NCBI GenBank assembly: GCA_007361935.1
Contig: CP041667.1
Span: forward strand, 2,136,501 to 2,200,500
Length of the DNA: 64,000 nucleotides
Source: Lachnospiraceae bacterium KGMB03038
Lineage (GTDB): Bacteria > Bacillota > Clostridia > Lachnospirales > Lachnospiraceae
Direction of reading: 5' to 3'
Of this stretch, positions 25,968 through 35,800 are shown one piece after another. The notes under the pieces are model-generated. The model saw nothing but the letters and a program-made list of their open reading frames with translations, did no database searches and was not told the origin of the DNA. The number at the start of each line of letters is the position of its first letter. Within the stretch, counting starts at the first letter, position 1. The position numbers and the translations under genes are program-made.

Positions 25968-26351
25968 TCAGGCATCTGCCGATGCGATCCCACTTTCCAG
26001 CAAAGTCCAGTCGATCAATTGAAAATCTTTCCGCACCTTTTCTCCATACCGATCCGATTTAAACTCGAATTTTCCGCAGGCTGCGACCGCATTCTCAATG
26101 ATCTCCAAAGACCTTAAGTCAACCGCCCCCTTTTCTTCTGATATCATTACAGATTTATATGGTGTTTCATTAGGCTTTACACTTCCTGAAAGAGGATGTG
26201 ATAAAAGCAAATGACCTTCATGGACTCTATCCCGGACTTCCTTTAAAAGTCCCTCATAGGAAGCTTCACAGTAGACAATCTTGTGGGTGTCTCCAAGTTT
26301 TTCAAGGACCAGCGGATTGTTTGTCAAGATCAGATATTCTTCTTTCTTCAT
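25968..26351 (-). CDS. grdX: GrdX family protein
   Basis: The 127-residue soluble protein begins KKEEYLILTNNPLVLEKLGD and has no known catalytic motif. GrdX proteins regularly precede grdE in glycine, sarcosine or betaine reductase operons, but their role has not been settled. The start at 26351 follows GAGGCGGAAGAG. It is the first gene after the riboswitch leader, so it is read only when the terminator is bypassed. Confidence 0.88.
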   Translation of the reverse strand: MKKEEYLILTNNPLVLEKLGDTHKIVYCEASYEGLLKEVRDRVHEGHLLLSHPLSGSVKPNETPYKSVMISEEKGAVDLRSLEIIENAVAACGKFEFKSDRYGEKVRKDFQLIDWTLLESGIASADA

Positions 26352-26393
26352 TTCTCTTCCGCCTCTTTCTTTCGCTTGTCTTCTTTATAGTAA

Positions 26394-26440
26394 GAAAAAA
26401 GGACGATTTAAACACGTCATGTGTGTAAGTCGTCCTTTTC
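26394..26440 (-). terminator. Riboswitch-controlled terminator before grdX
   Basis: AAAGGACGA and its complement (26398-26406 with 26430-26438, plus further pairs) form a stem ending in a run of six T on the minus strand, 43 nt before grdX. It follows the glycine aptamer and is probably the expression platform of an ON switch. Confidence 0.85.
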
Positions 26441-26504
26441 TGTCTTTTGCCCTGATAATATCATGTTTAGTTAAAAGTCTTATCATACAGCACAAGATTC
26501 AGAA

Positions 26505-26620
26505 TGCGGTCCATTCTCCAATCCTTTTGCCTGAAAGTTTCGCCTTCCCGTTCTTACATAACAGGACAGGTTTGCCTCTTCGGCGGCTGCGCTCAGATCA
26601 GCTCTCTCTTGAAGAATATC
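26505..26620 (-). ncRNA. Glycine riboswitch aptamer
   Basis: On the minus strand the leader has the glycine-aptamer signature: a purine-rich GAGAGAGC at about 26602-26614, GCCGAAGAGGCAAA at 26571-26584, then AAACTTTCAGGCAAAAGGA at 26522-26540. The order and wording match class glycine aptamers. I see only one clear aptamer, whereas tandem pairs are common; a second, eroded one could hide at 26445-26505. Placement upstream of the grd terminator and operon implies glycine turns on its own degradation. The surrounding 26352-26782 stretch holds no protein gene: it contains this RNA, its terminator, a promoter and a hairpin past purB. Confidence 0.88.
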
Positions 26621-26675
26621 GTCCCACGATTTAATTTTTATAGACAGATTAAATAAGTTTCTCTTTTCTTCTATA

Positions 26676-26704
26676 ATAATAACTGATTGTTAAATGATTT
26701 GCAA
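26676..26704 (-). promoter_or_regulatory. Sigma-A-type promoter of the glycine reductase operon
   Basis: TTGCAA (26699-26704) and TATTAT (26676-26681) are separated by exactly 17 nt on the minus strand. Transcription would start near 26669, about 50 nt before the aptamer. Confidence 0.75.
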
Positions 26705-26737
26705 CCGCTTAATCAAATTAAACTGAATTTATGATTT

Positions 26738-26768
26738 CTGCACAATTTTTATTTTTAGTTTTGTGCAG
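26738..26768 (-). terminator. Hairpin downstream of purB
   Basis: An 8-bp stem (CTGCACAA with TTGTGCAG) around a 15-nt A/T-rich loop begins 14 nt after the purB stop. It is not followed by a T-run, so termination is uncertain. Confidence 0.45.
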
Positions 26769-26782
26769 TTTTACTACTTGTT

Positions 26783-28216
26783 CTAAACATTGATTTCCGC
26801 TTTTACACCCAGGATTTCTTTGTTCTTCTCTAGCAGCGGGTTCACCACATTATTCAGATATGCCTCCACCTGTACCGCTGATCTCCCAGTGTATTTTGCC
26901 GGATCCATGGTTGCCTTCAGCGTCTCTTCCGACAGGTTAAACGCCGGATCCTGGGCAATCAGTTCCAGAAGATTATTGTCTAATCCTTTTTCTTTGACAT
27001 TTCTGCCCGCCTCCATGGAAAGCTCCCGAATGCGTTCATGAAGTTCCTGCCGGTCTCCGCCAGCCTTTACCGCGTCCATCATGATATTCTCCGTTGCCAT
27101 AAAGGGCAGTTCCGCCATCAGGTGTTTCTCGATCACCTTCGGGTATACCACCAGCCCGTCCACCACATTCAGGCACAGATCCAGGATTCCATCGACAGCA
27201 AGAAATCCTTCCGGCACGCTTAACCGTTTATTAGCCGAATCGTCCAAGGTCCGCTCAAACCACTGGGTCGCCGACGTGATCGCGGGATTCAGCGCATCGA
27301 TCATCACATAACGGGAAAGGGAGGCGATCCGCTCACTGCGCATCGGGTTCCTTTTATAGGCCATGGCGGAAGATCCGATCTGGGTCTTCTCAAATGGTTC
27401 CTCTACTTCTTTTAAATGCTGCAGAAGCCGGATATCATTGGACATCTTATGGGCGCTGGAGGCAATCCCAGCAAGCACGTTCAGCACTCTAGTGTCTACC
27501 TTTCTGGAATAGGTCTGGCCAGACACAGGGTAACAAGCCTCGAATCCCATCTTCTCCGCGATCATGGGATCGATCTTGTCGATCGTCTCCTGGTCTCCCT
27601 CAAACAGTTCCAGGAAACTGGCCTGGGTTCCAGTGGTCCCCTTTGAGCCAAGGAGCTTCAGACTGCCTTTTACATAATCCAGATCTTCAAGGTCCATCAG
27701 GAATTCCTGCAGCCACAGGGTCGCCCGCTTCCCTACTGTAGTAGGCTGAGCCGGCTGAAAATGGGTAAATGCCAAGGTTGGCTGATCTTTATAAGCATCC
27801 GCGAACTTTGCCAGTTCAGCGATCACATTGACCAGTTTCCTGCGCACCAGTTCCAATGCTTCTGACATCAGGATAATGTCTGTATTGTCTCCCACATAGC
27901 AGGAAGTGGCTCCAAGATGGATGATGCCTTTGGCTTTCGGGCACTGCTGTCCATAAGCGTAAACGTGGGACATAACATCGTGGCGCACCAGTTTCTCCCT
28001 CTCTTTGGCCACATCATAATTAATATCATCCGCATGTTCCTTTAATTCCGCGATCTGCTCTTCCGTGATCGGCAGTCCTAGTTCCTTTTCCGTCTCCGCC
28101 AGAGCGATCCACAGCCTTCTCCAGGTGCGGAACTTCTTATCCGGAGAGAAAATGTACTGCATCTCTTTGCTTGCGTACCGCTCGGAAAGAGGACTTTGAT
28201 ATCTGTCATTGCTCAT
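26783..28216 (-). CDS. purB: Adenylosuccinate lyase
   Basis: The 477-residue enzyme acts twice in purine synthesis, cleaving SAICAR and adenylosuccinate to release fumarate. The fumarase/aspartase signature is the SSAMAYKRNPMRSE loop near residue 290, with the catalytic Ser in GSSAM. HLGATSCYVGDNTD and THFQPAQPTTVGKR are the other conserved segments. It stands alone between the amino acid ABC transporter and the grd leader, with hairpins on both sides. Confidence 0.95.
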   Translation of the reverse strand: MSNDRYQSPLSERYASKEMQYIFSPDKKFRTWRRLWIALAETEKELGLPITEEQIAELKEHADDINYDVAKEREKLVRHDVMSHVYAYGQQCPKAKGIIHLGATSCYVGDNTDIILMSEALELVRRKLVNVIAELAKFADAYKDQPTLAFTHFQPAQPTTVGKRATLWLQEFLMDLEDLDYVKGSLKLLGSKGTTGTQASFLELFEGDQETIDKIDPMIAEKMGFEACYPVSGQTYSRKVDTRVLNVLAGIASSAHKMSNDIRLLQHLKEVEEPFEKTQIGSSAMAYKRNPMRSERIASLSRYVMIDALNPAITSATQWFERTLDDSANKRLSVPEGFLAVDGILDLCLNVVDGLVVYPKVIEKHLMAELPFMATENIMMDAVKAGGDRQELHERIRELSMEAGRNVKEKGLDNNLLELIAQDPAFNLSEETLKATMDPAKYTGRSAVQVEAYLNNVVNPLLEKNKEILGVKAEINV

Positions 28217-28255
28217 CTTTGTTTCTCCTTTTTCTCACAACCATACCATAGTATT

Positions 28256-28280
28256 GGGGGCAAAAAAGCTTTTTGCCCCC
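28256..28280 (-). terminator. Palindromic hairpin between the ABC transporter and purB
   Basis: GGGGGCAAAAA and TTTTTGCCCCC form a nearly perfect 10-11 bp stem with a tiny loop, 38 nt beyond the ABC ATPase stop and 39 nt before the purB start. The T-run lies inside the stem, so it may end the transporter transcript or act in the purB leader. Confidence 0.5.
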
Positions 28281-28317
28281 TTGTATCTTTCATTCTATCA
28301 GATATTTTTCATTTCCG

Positions 28318-29103
28318 CTACCCATTTGTAAAACGGGAAAGGAATTGTCTGGTTCTCTCTTCTCTTGGATGTTCCAGTACCTCTTCCGGTGTTCCCTGTT
28401 CCATGATCCGCCCTTCATCCATGAAAAGCACCTGGCTGGAAACATCCCTGGCAAACGCCATCTCATGAGTAACTATGATCATGGTAGTCTCCTGATCCGC
28501 CAAACTTCGGATTACTTTCAGCACTTCTCCTGTCAACTCCGGATCAAGCGCAGAGGTAGGCTCGTCAAAGCACAGGATATCCGGTTTCAGCGCAAGAGCG
28601 CGGGCGATCGCCACTCGCTGGCACTGGCCTCCCGACAGCTGATGGGGATAATTATCCATCCGGTCCTGCAGACCCATTTTGGCAAGGAGCTCTTTTGCCT
28701 CTTCCCTGATCTGCTCATGGATCTCTTTCTTATGCTCTTTATATCCCGGCTGTTCTTTAGCCAAAAGTTCCTTGGCCAGCATTACATTTCCCAAAGCCGT
28801 ATACTGCGGGAACAGATTGAAAGACTGGAATACCAGCCCAAAATGAAGCCGTTTCTTACGTACCGCTTCCTCCTGTGTAGTCACAGGATCTGCCGCGTCA
28901 AACAAAGTCTCCCCGTTCACCCGGATCACGCCGCCATCCGGTCGTTCCAGGAAATTCAGACAGCGCAGGAGAGTGGTCTTTCCGCTTCCGGAAGATCCGA
29001 TGATGGACAGCACCTGTCCTTTCTCCAGAGAAAAGCTGATATCCTCCAGCACCTTTGTCCGGTCAAAACTTTTATTCAAATGCTCTACTTCCAATATTGC
29101 CAT
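28318..29103 (-). CDS. Polar amino acid ABC transporter ATP-binding protein
   Basis: The 261-residue ATPase has Walker A GSSGSGKTT, signature LSGGQCQRVAIARAL, Walker B ILCFDEPTSALDPE and the H-loop THEMAFARD, as in GlnQ/HisP-type proteins. It energises import with the adjacent permease and lipoprotein. The ATG at 29103 has AGGAGG 8 nt upstream, and the GTG three codons earlier overlaps that site. It ends the three-gene transporter operon. Confidence 0.92.
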   Translation of the reverse strand: MAILEVEHLNKSFDRTKVLEDISFSLEKGQVLSIIGSSGSGKTTLLRCLNFLERPDGGVIRVNGETLFDAADPVTTQEEAVRKKRLHFGLVFQSFNLFPQYTALGNVMLAKELLAKEQPGYKEHKKEIHEQIREEAKELLAKMGLQDRMDNYPHQLSGGQCQRVAIARALALKPDILCFDEPTSALDPELTGEVLKVIRSLADQETTMIIVTHEMAFARDVSSQVLFMDEGRIMEQGTPEEVLEHPREERTRQFLSRFTNG

Positions 29104-29115
29104 CAATTCCACCTC

Positions 29116-29802
29116 CTATCTGAAATAATCCAGTTTCTTCTCCAGTCGTCCCAGGAGCACCGTAAGGATCCCATTGAAGACAAGATAATAAACAGCGGTG
29201 AAAAACAATGGCCAGATCACGCCCGCGATTCCCTGGGAACCTTTCAGGAATGACTGTCCCGCCCAGATGATCTCCTGCAGGGCGATGATCCTGGCAAGTG
29301 AAGTGTCTTTGACCAGTGTAATGATCTCATTGGACATTGGAGGCACGATCCGCTTGATCATCTGCAGCAGCGTAACCTTAAAGAAGATCTGGCTTTTGGT
29401 CATGCCAAGCACCAGACCGGCTTCCTCCTGTCCGTGGGGCACTCCTTGGATACCGCCTCGGTAAATCTCTGAAAAATAGCAGGAATAATTAAAAATAAAG
29501 GCAACTGATGCCGCCATAAACCGGCCTGTCTCTCCTCCTCCCCAGATTGGATTGTTAAGCACCAGTCCAGGAAAGAAATAGATAATCAGCAATTGGATCA
29601 TCAGAGGAGTCCCTCTGATGATCCATACAATAATCCTTGTGAGATATCGCAGCGGCCGGAAACGCGACATAGATCCAAATGAAATTACCAGTCCAAGCGG
29701 AATCGCTCCCAGAAGAGTTACAAAAAACAATTTCAGCGTCTGAACGAATCCTACATTCAGAGACTGGATCACGATTGGAAATTGTTCTAATATCTGTTCC
29801 AT
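29116..29802 (-). CDS. Polar amino acid ABC transporter permease
   Basis: The 228-residue permease has about five membrane helices. The VKDTSLARIIALQEI segment carries the usual ATPase-coupling loop, preceded by the EIYRGGIQGVPHGQEEAGLVLGMTKSQIF (EAA-like) motif of HisM/GlnP permeases. It forms the channel, probably as a homodimer, since no second permease is present. The ATPase starts 12 nt downstream. Confidence 0.92.
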   Translation of the reverse strand: MEQILEQFPIVIQSLNVGFVQTLKLFFVTLLGAIPLGLVISFGSMSRFRPLRYLTRIIVWIIRGTPLMIQLLIIYFFPGLVLNNPIWGGGETGRFMAASVAFIFNYSCYFSEIYRGGIQGVPHGQEEAGLVLGMTKSQIFFKVTLLQMIKRIVPPMSNEIITLVKDTSLARIIALQEIIWAGQSFLKGSQGIAGVIWPLFFTAVYYLVFNGILTVLLGRLEKKLDYFR

Positions 29803-29851
29803 GTTACAGCTCCATCTTCTTTGTATCTTTTTCTAAAATAGCAGCCTTGAT

Positions 29852-30667
29852 TTACTGCTCAACCAGGGCCGCCTGTACGCCGTAGGTCTCCGCGCACTCC
29901 TGCATGGTCCCGTCTTCGTAGCATTGAGCGAAAAAGCTATTCAGTTCTTCCGCCAGATCCGAACCCTTACGGAATCCAACGCCATACTCTTCCGTGTTCA
30001 GGCTTACCGTATAGGTCAGGTCCGCGTAGCTGGTTCCCTCTCCGATCATGGCTGCCGCCATCAAAGAATCGATCACAGCCGCGTCAGAAGTCCCCGCCGC
30101 AACTTCCATCAGAGCATCCGCCTGGGCGGTCACCGCTGTGTAATTAAGGCCGCGGGCGCTTACTTCCGCTTCTCCCGCGCTTCCCGCCTCAACAGCAAAG
30201 TTCAAGTCCGCAAGACTTTCTTCGTCCTGGTACTGATCTGCCACATCATTAGGAACCACTACGACTTGCGCGTTGTTGAGATAAGCGTCTGTACATTCCA
30301 TGGCGCTGGTCACTTCATCGGTCAGGGTCATACCATTCCAAACACAGTCAATGGTCTGTCCTTCCAATTCCAGGATCTTATTGTCCCAGTCAATCTCCAC
30401 AAATTCCACGTCTACGCCCAGACTATCCGCGAAGGCCTTCGCCATATCCGCGTCAAACCCGATCCAATCTCCATTTTCATCCTGATAATCCATAGGCTCA
30501 AAATTCGTGATCCCTACTACAAGGGTTCCTTTATCCTGTACGTAAGCTTTGTCGCTGCCGTCAGAGGAGCTGTCTCCCCCGCTCTCGCCAGAATCTCCGG
30601 AGCCGCAGCCGGCAAGCATGCCAACCATCATAACAGCCGTAAGCAGTAACGCAAGCGTCTTTTTCAT
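29852..30667 (-). CDS. Polar amino acid ABC transporter substrate-binding lipoprotein
   Basis: The 271-residue lipoprotein begins MKKTLALLLTAVMMVGMLAGCGSG, with Cys as lipid anchor, then a Gly/Ser/Asp-rich linker. The SBP3 domain shows LVVGITNFEPMDYQDENGDWIGFDADMAKAFA and TSDAAVIDSLMA. AAGGAGG lies 8 nt before the ATG at 30667. The family binds glutamine, histidine, cystine or similar amino acids; which one is not visible here. It is first in the operon, with the permease 49 nt later. Confidence 0.92.
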   Translation of the reverse strand: MKKTLALLLTAVMMVGMLAGCGSGDSGESGGDSSSDGSDKAYVQDKGTLVVGITNFEPMDYQDENGDWIGFDADMAKAFADSLGVDVEFVEIDWDNKILELEGQTIDCVWNGMTLTDEVTSAMECTDAYLNNAQVVVVPNDVADQYQDEESLADLNFAVEAGSAGEAEVSARGLNYTAVTAQADALMEVAAGTSDAAVIDSLMAAAMIGEGTSYADLTYTVSLNTEEYGVGFRKGSDLAEELNSFFAQCYEDGTMQECAETYGVQAALVEQ

Positions 30668-30774
30668 AATCGTTTCCTCCTTGATCTCCTTCATACTTCA
30701 CGATCTATGTACTGCATTGTTGTAACAATTCATCAATTGATTACTTTACCATGCTAAATCGCTCTGTTATCGTA

Positions 30775-31554
30775 TCACATCCCCTGATCCTTGTCAATCC
30801 TGCGATACTCTTTTTTCCAGATTTCAAGCTGTTCACCTGGGATTTCAGGATCCGTATCCCTATGGATCCTGCGAAGCTCTTCTTTCAGTTTCTTATCTAC
30901 ACTAAGATAAACTGGATTCCCGGAAAGCAGCTTCATGTATTCCTCCTGGGGGTACGCTTTGGAATAACTATAGAGATAGGCCTTTATCATATCCCGATCT
31001 TCACAGAGGCTGCATGCCTCCCGGTACGCGCTGGCCGCCTCCTCATAAAGGAACAGACGTCCATAAGCTGTCCCCAGACTCGCGTATACCCTGCCGTAGA
31101 AAAGCTTATCTACAGACTCATCCCGCTTTTCTCCCACAATAGACTGGTAGATCAGCACGGCAGCGGAATATTCTCCCCGCTCCAGAAGACTGTCCGCTTT
31201 ATATTTCAGTTTTTCCACATCTTTCTGGCTGTGCAGCCGCTCCAGGATCCCTTGGACTTTATTGATCTCTGACGCGGCGTAGATCACAGACTCCTGAAGG
31301 ATCGTAAGGATAAACTCTTCTTCCGAGCAATCCTTGGCCAGTTCATCCTGAAGCTTCTCCGCAAGGAGAGGCATCTCAAGCTCTGTCCTGATCCATTCAC
31401 ACAACTGCCGGTTCATGATCGTTTGGTCGATCAGATATAGATTGTTGCAGATATAATAGCATAATTCTTCAATCGTATAGACCCGGATGTGGAGTCTTGT
31501 GATCTCATAGGGCTGCACGGCCCGTTTGTTATGACATAGAATTAAACTGCCCAT
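30775..31554 (-). CDS. TPR-like protein of the DUF5716/DUF5717 trio
   Basis: The 259-residue protein starts GSLILCHNKRAVQPYEI, has a helical centre, and then tetratricopeptide-like helices at about residues 120-215 (LKYKADSLLERGEYSAAVLIYQSI and LGTAYGRLFLYEEAASAYREA). No signal peptide or membrane segment is seen. The ATG at 31554 has AGGAGG 5 nt upstream and overlaps the DUF5716 gene by 26 nt, so the two are translationally coupled. The likely job is protein binding; partners would be the DUF5716 and DUF5717 proteins. Confidence 0.82.
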   Translation of the reverse strand: MGSLILCHNKRAVQPYEITRLHIRVYTIEELCYYICNNLYLIDQTIMNRQLCEWIRTELEMPLLAEKLQDELAKDCSEEEFILTILQESVIYAASEINKVQGILERLHSQKDVEKLKYKADSLLERGEYSAAVLIYQSIVGEKRDESVDKLFYGRVYASLGTAYGRLFLYEEAASAYREACSLCEDRDMIKAYLYSYSKAYPQEEYMKLLSGNPVYLSVDKKLKEELRRIHRDTDPEIPGEQLEIWKKEYRRIDKDQGM

Positions 31555-32812
31555 GGATTCCTCCTAAGTGTATGGTTTTCTCCGTCTGAAAACCAGACGA
31601 AGGGAAAAATTCTCCAAATCCAATATCCCTAAATGTCATGCGGCAGGTCCTCTCATCCAGGAATAAAAGCTCGATCCGAAGCCGCAAAGAGTAATCCTTC
31701 CGTTCCGGCAGCCCTTCCAGGGAGACGGTTTCCACTTTCAGTTCATCCCCTGCCAGCGTCTCCACATGGATCTCAATATCCGACGCGTCTTCCAGGATCA
31801 CTTCCCATTGTCCATCCGCTTCATACCAGTGGGTGCCCCATGCGACCACCGGATACCATCCTTCTTTTCCTCCCACCCGCATCCGCAGAGTGATCTGCTC
31901 TGTCATCTTCGTCTCATCCAGATACACCGGGCCATCATCGTATTCCAGACATCTGCGCATCGATGTATAACAGGCTCCCCGGCTGTATAAGTTATCTCCC
32001 ACGAAAGCCCGTCTTCCGTTACAGAGCACCTTTAAAGAGGCCGGATACCAGTTGTTCTCAAATCCTTCCCCCGTCAGATAGACTGAAGAAACCACCTTTT
32101 TATCAAACACATTCTGGATAAAGGATTTAAAGCTCTCATCCGCGTCTTTGGCTTTCTCCGCGTTCAAAACCGGATAGATCGCCTCCAGCTCCTTCATATG
32201 GGCGCTGGCCACCTCATCCACCGTGACAAACAATTCTCCCCCTTTGGCTCCCACTGTATTCAGCCTGCGCAGCATATACGCGTTGATCCTTTGGCCGTCA
32301 CAGAAAAACAGGGCAGACTCATACTGCCACAGCTCTTTTGGCTGGTAAAACATATACTGGCAGAAGCTTTCTTTGTAATCCTGTACACAGATTCGCTCTT
32401 TCGGGATTCCAAGATGATTTCCGATGCCTTTGAGCAGTTTCGACATATCTACATTGGTCTCCGGGACGGAAAAAGTAAGATATTTGATCTCATCAAATGA
32501 TTCCAGAGTAAGCTGGATAAATTTGGCCAACAGCCAAACCCCGTCATACACTTTTCCTCCAACCCTGGCCTTTTCCCGTTTCACTGCCTTTTGATACAGA
32601 TCAGTGACCGTACAGTCGCCGCCGGCGATCGCCAGTCTTTTCGCTTCTCTTCCGTAGACCCACCGGTCCTTGAAGTATCCCAGCACAAGCGGAAGCTGAC
32701 TGACGCCCGCGGCCAGTTCCAATGTCTGCGGCTCATCTTTCGCCGTATCATAATAACTGATCTGGCAGGTTTTCTCATTTAAATCATATCCAAGGATACC
32801 GCCCTTTTTCAT
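31529..32812 (-). CDS. DUF5716 family protein (actin/Hsp70-like fold suspected)
   Basis: The 427-residue protein opens GILGYDLNEKTCQISYYD, which looks like a phosphate-binding strand-loop of actin/Hsp70-type ATPases. SVPETNVDMSKLLKGIGNHLGIPKERICVQDYKESFCQYM, ALFFCDGQRINAYML and SSVYLTGEGFENNWYP further support that fold. C-terminal residues after about 320 form a beta-rich region (ITLRMRVGGKEGWYPVVAWG). I assign the family from memory of Lachnospiraceae genomes; function is unknown. It sits between the DUF5717 gene (20 nt) and the TPR gene (overlap). Confidence 0.75.
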   Translation of the reverse strand: MKKGGILGYDLNEKTCQISYYDTAKDEPQTLELAAGVSQLPLVLGYFKDRWVYGREAKRLAIAGGDCTVTDLYQKAVKREKARVGGKVYDGVWLLAKFIQLTLESFDEIKYLTFSVPETNVDMSKLLKGIGNHLGIPKERICVQDYKESFCQYMFYQPKELWQYESALFFCDGQRINAYMLRRLNTVGAKGGELFVTVDEVASAHMKELEAIYPVLNAEKAKDADESFKSFIQNVFDKKVVSSVYLTGEGFENNWYPASLKVLCNGRRAFVGDNLYSRGACYTSMRRCLEYDDGPVYLDETKMTEQITLRMRVGGKEGWYPVVAWGTHWYEADGQWEVILEDASDIEIHVETLAGDELKVETVSLEGLPERKDYSLRLRIELLFLDERTCRMTFRDIGFGEFFPSSGFQTEKTIHLGGIHGQFNSMS

Positions 32813-32832
32813 ATACTTACTCCCCTTTTTGA

Positions 32833-35800
32833 TTAATACCTCTTGAAGATCTGCCGCGCCGCCTTCTCTTCTTCTTTAAATCCGATCATTGCCCGCTTCT
32901 TCCGGGCCGGCGGCATCTTGATCATTGCGTTGAGTTTACTGTATTTACCGCTCTTTTTCCGGGCTGGCGGCCCTATTTTCTTTGTCTTTGTCGTGTATGT
33001 CTTTCTCCCCTGCTTCTCCTGGAAATAATAACTGAGCACCTCGTCTCTATATAAAATAAACTGCTTTACATACAGATTGTCATACACTGGTACCAGCATT
33101 TCCTCATGAAATCCCAGCTCTTCCCGCTCTCCGCTGCGGATCTTGTAAAACAAGGCAACCCGGCTTCCCGGCCTGGCCTGATAAGAAAGCATCACCTTAT
33201 CATAGAGCTGTACTTCCCGCAGCCAGCCTTCCGGATACTTTAAGTATTCTGGGAAGATCAATTGTTTTTCACACATCTCCCGCAGTGTCTGATGGAGGAC
33301 ATTCTCAATCTCAGCCGGATAATCCTGGGCAGAATAATATTTCAGCAGGGCTGCCTTGCAGATATCCGGCAAATCTTCTTTCTTCTCACATTCATTGGCT
33401 ATGATCTCAAAGATGCAGGAATCTACCGTCCTGCCGCGTACCACATATTCTTTTGCGGCAAACGCAAGATACGCCTGCCTCACACGGAAGTACACATTAT
33501 TCGACAGATAATAGTCTTCAAAGATCTTCTCCTCTTCAAACATATCCTCTGTAAAGACCATCTGGGTAATGATCCGTTCTCCCAGCTTATGGGAGGCGAT
33601 CCCGTATTCCCGCAGCGCTTTCCACAGCCGCTTCATATCCGCCGTGGCGCCGCAGTAACAGTCCGACAGATACATCAGCGTCGTCTTATCATACTGACCT
33701 CTGCGGAACAGTTCAATACACAGGTACGTGAGAAATTCGTCCTCCTGGTAATTTTCTTCCCGGATCCTTCTGCTGCACAGCCGTAAGACTTCCCGCTCAT
33801 CGAAGACATTTAAACCCTTTAGCTGAATATTCTCAAAAGTTACTTCTTCTCTGGGATCCGCTTCCTTCCATTTGCCCACTGCCGCCCCGTATTTCCTGCA
33901 CACTTCCACGAAATGCGGCTCATAGAAGAGCCGTTTTGTCTCATAGGGGATCGAATCCGTATAATATCTTCCCTCCTGGGATTCCCAGATGATCCGAGAT
34001 TCTTTATCATAAAGGAAGACGATAGTCTGCCCCTCTTCCGCGTTATAAGGCACTCTTTGCTTGACTGTTCCATCTTTTTCGATCACCAGGACGCAGTTCA
34101 TGCCCGGTACTTTAGTCGTGATCGCATAGGCAAAACAGATGTCCCTCATAGCCTCCATCCGTTCCGCGTCCATATCCTCTTCCTTGCAGAACCATTTGTA
34201 CAATGTCCGCAGATGTTCTGTGATATGGCGTTTCAAAAGCTGCTCCCAGGTGAAACTGACCATCTGTTCCCGATACGCAAGATACAGGTCCTCGCCTCCA
34301 ACTTCATAAGTCAAAAGATTGGCGTAAAGGAAAGCTTCCTTCTTATAATCCAGAGAATTCCCATGGGAAAAATACAGGAAAATAGCCTTGGGAAGCGGCC
34401 CTTTCTGTTTCTCCGTATCTAGGGTGATCATGTAATATTCGTATAATTCCGCAATCTTGAGTTCCTCTTCCACCGCCCGCTGATACCATTCAAAATACCG
34501 CTTTTCCGTTTTATTCCCTTTGATCAGCAGCGTACAGATCGTATTGAGGATCATGGTCTCATTGTACATCTTATAAAGCCGCTCCAGAATCCGGAACAAG
34601 GGTTCGCTGTAGTGCTTCTGCTGACTGGCAAAATTGGCGATATAAAGAGCCAATTCTTTGGTCATCAGCCGGTATTTCGTGGCGAAATTCAGCACCTGTA
34701 TCTCAAATTTCCCAAGTTTTTTAAGCAGAGTAGGCTTTTCTTGATAACAGAGATAAGATTCCAGATAAAACAGAACCTGGCAGGTTCCAAACTCAAACTG
34801 CTGTTCCAGCACTTCCAGCCTTTTATAAGGATTGCGATAATGAGAATCCAGTTCCAGGATCATCCGCAAAAGCTCCCAGGAATCCTGGCGGCGCATGTAA
34901 GCTTTGCCGATCTCGTCCAGCACCCGCTCCGTATAACTTGACACTCCGCGGACCAGTGCTGTCAGATAGAGATAATAGCAGTTGGTCAGCGGATCTTTTC
35001 CGATGGCAAACCGGTTATAATTATAATTCTCCAGAATCCATTTCGCTTCTTCTTTCTTCTCTCCCACCAGGTAGATATTTGCCAAAAGAAGCTGATACAT
35101 CTCATTTTGGGGATCCATCCTGCGAAGTTCTGTCGCCTTTTCGATGGCGCTTTCCACCCAGGAGGACCGTTCGATCCTTCCCGCCGTATATCCCACATAT
35201 TCCTTGAGGATCTGGGCCATCAAAAGCTCCGGCACGTGATGGTCCTCATGATATTCCTGGTTTTCCATCACTTCCACCTCATAGACCAGCGTCTCATAGG
35301 GCGTGACAAAACGGACCGCCCCATAATTACGGCCGCCGTGCAGGTATTCCGGACGGATCAGGTACTCCATCTCATATCCGTTGCCCACAAAATCCTCCGT
35401 ACTGATCTCTGTCCGGGTCACCTTCAGGAAATCCCCCTCTGTTACGATCCGGATGGGCATATATCCCCAGGTATTCTTCATCAGGGAGATTACTCCCTTG
35501 GTCGATTCGTGCACATCCTCGTAGAGCATCCCCTCTCCAGGAAGAGTCAGGAAAATACATTCCTTCTGCTTGATCCCTACCAGGAATTCTTCCAGCGCCT
35601 GATCTCCCAGGGACCATTTCCGCATATTGTCATACAAGTAGAAAATACGCTCGTTTTCATATTTTAAAATCTCATAGAATTCTGTGGACCGGAAGAGTCT
35701 TCCCGCCTCCGAGAAATCTTTGATCGCCAGTTTCCGAAAATCATCGGTGCTCTGTACCTTTCCATAGGTGGTCATCACGTATGGACGTTCGATGATGGCT

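Noticed and set aside
28273..29253. A 326-codon plus-strand open frame.
   Set aside because: It is antisense to the ABC ATPase and permease genes and has no ribosome site or domain.
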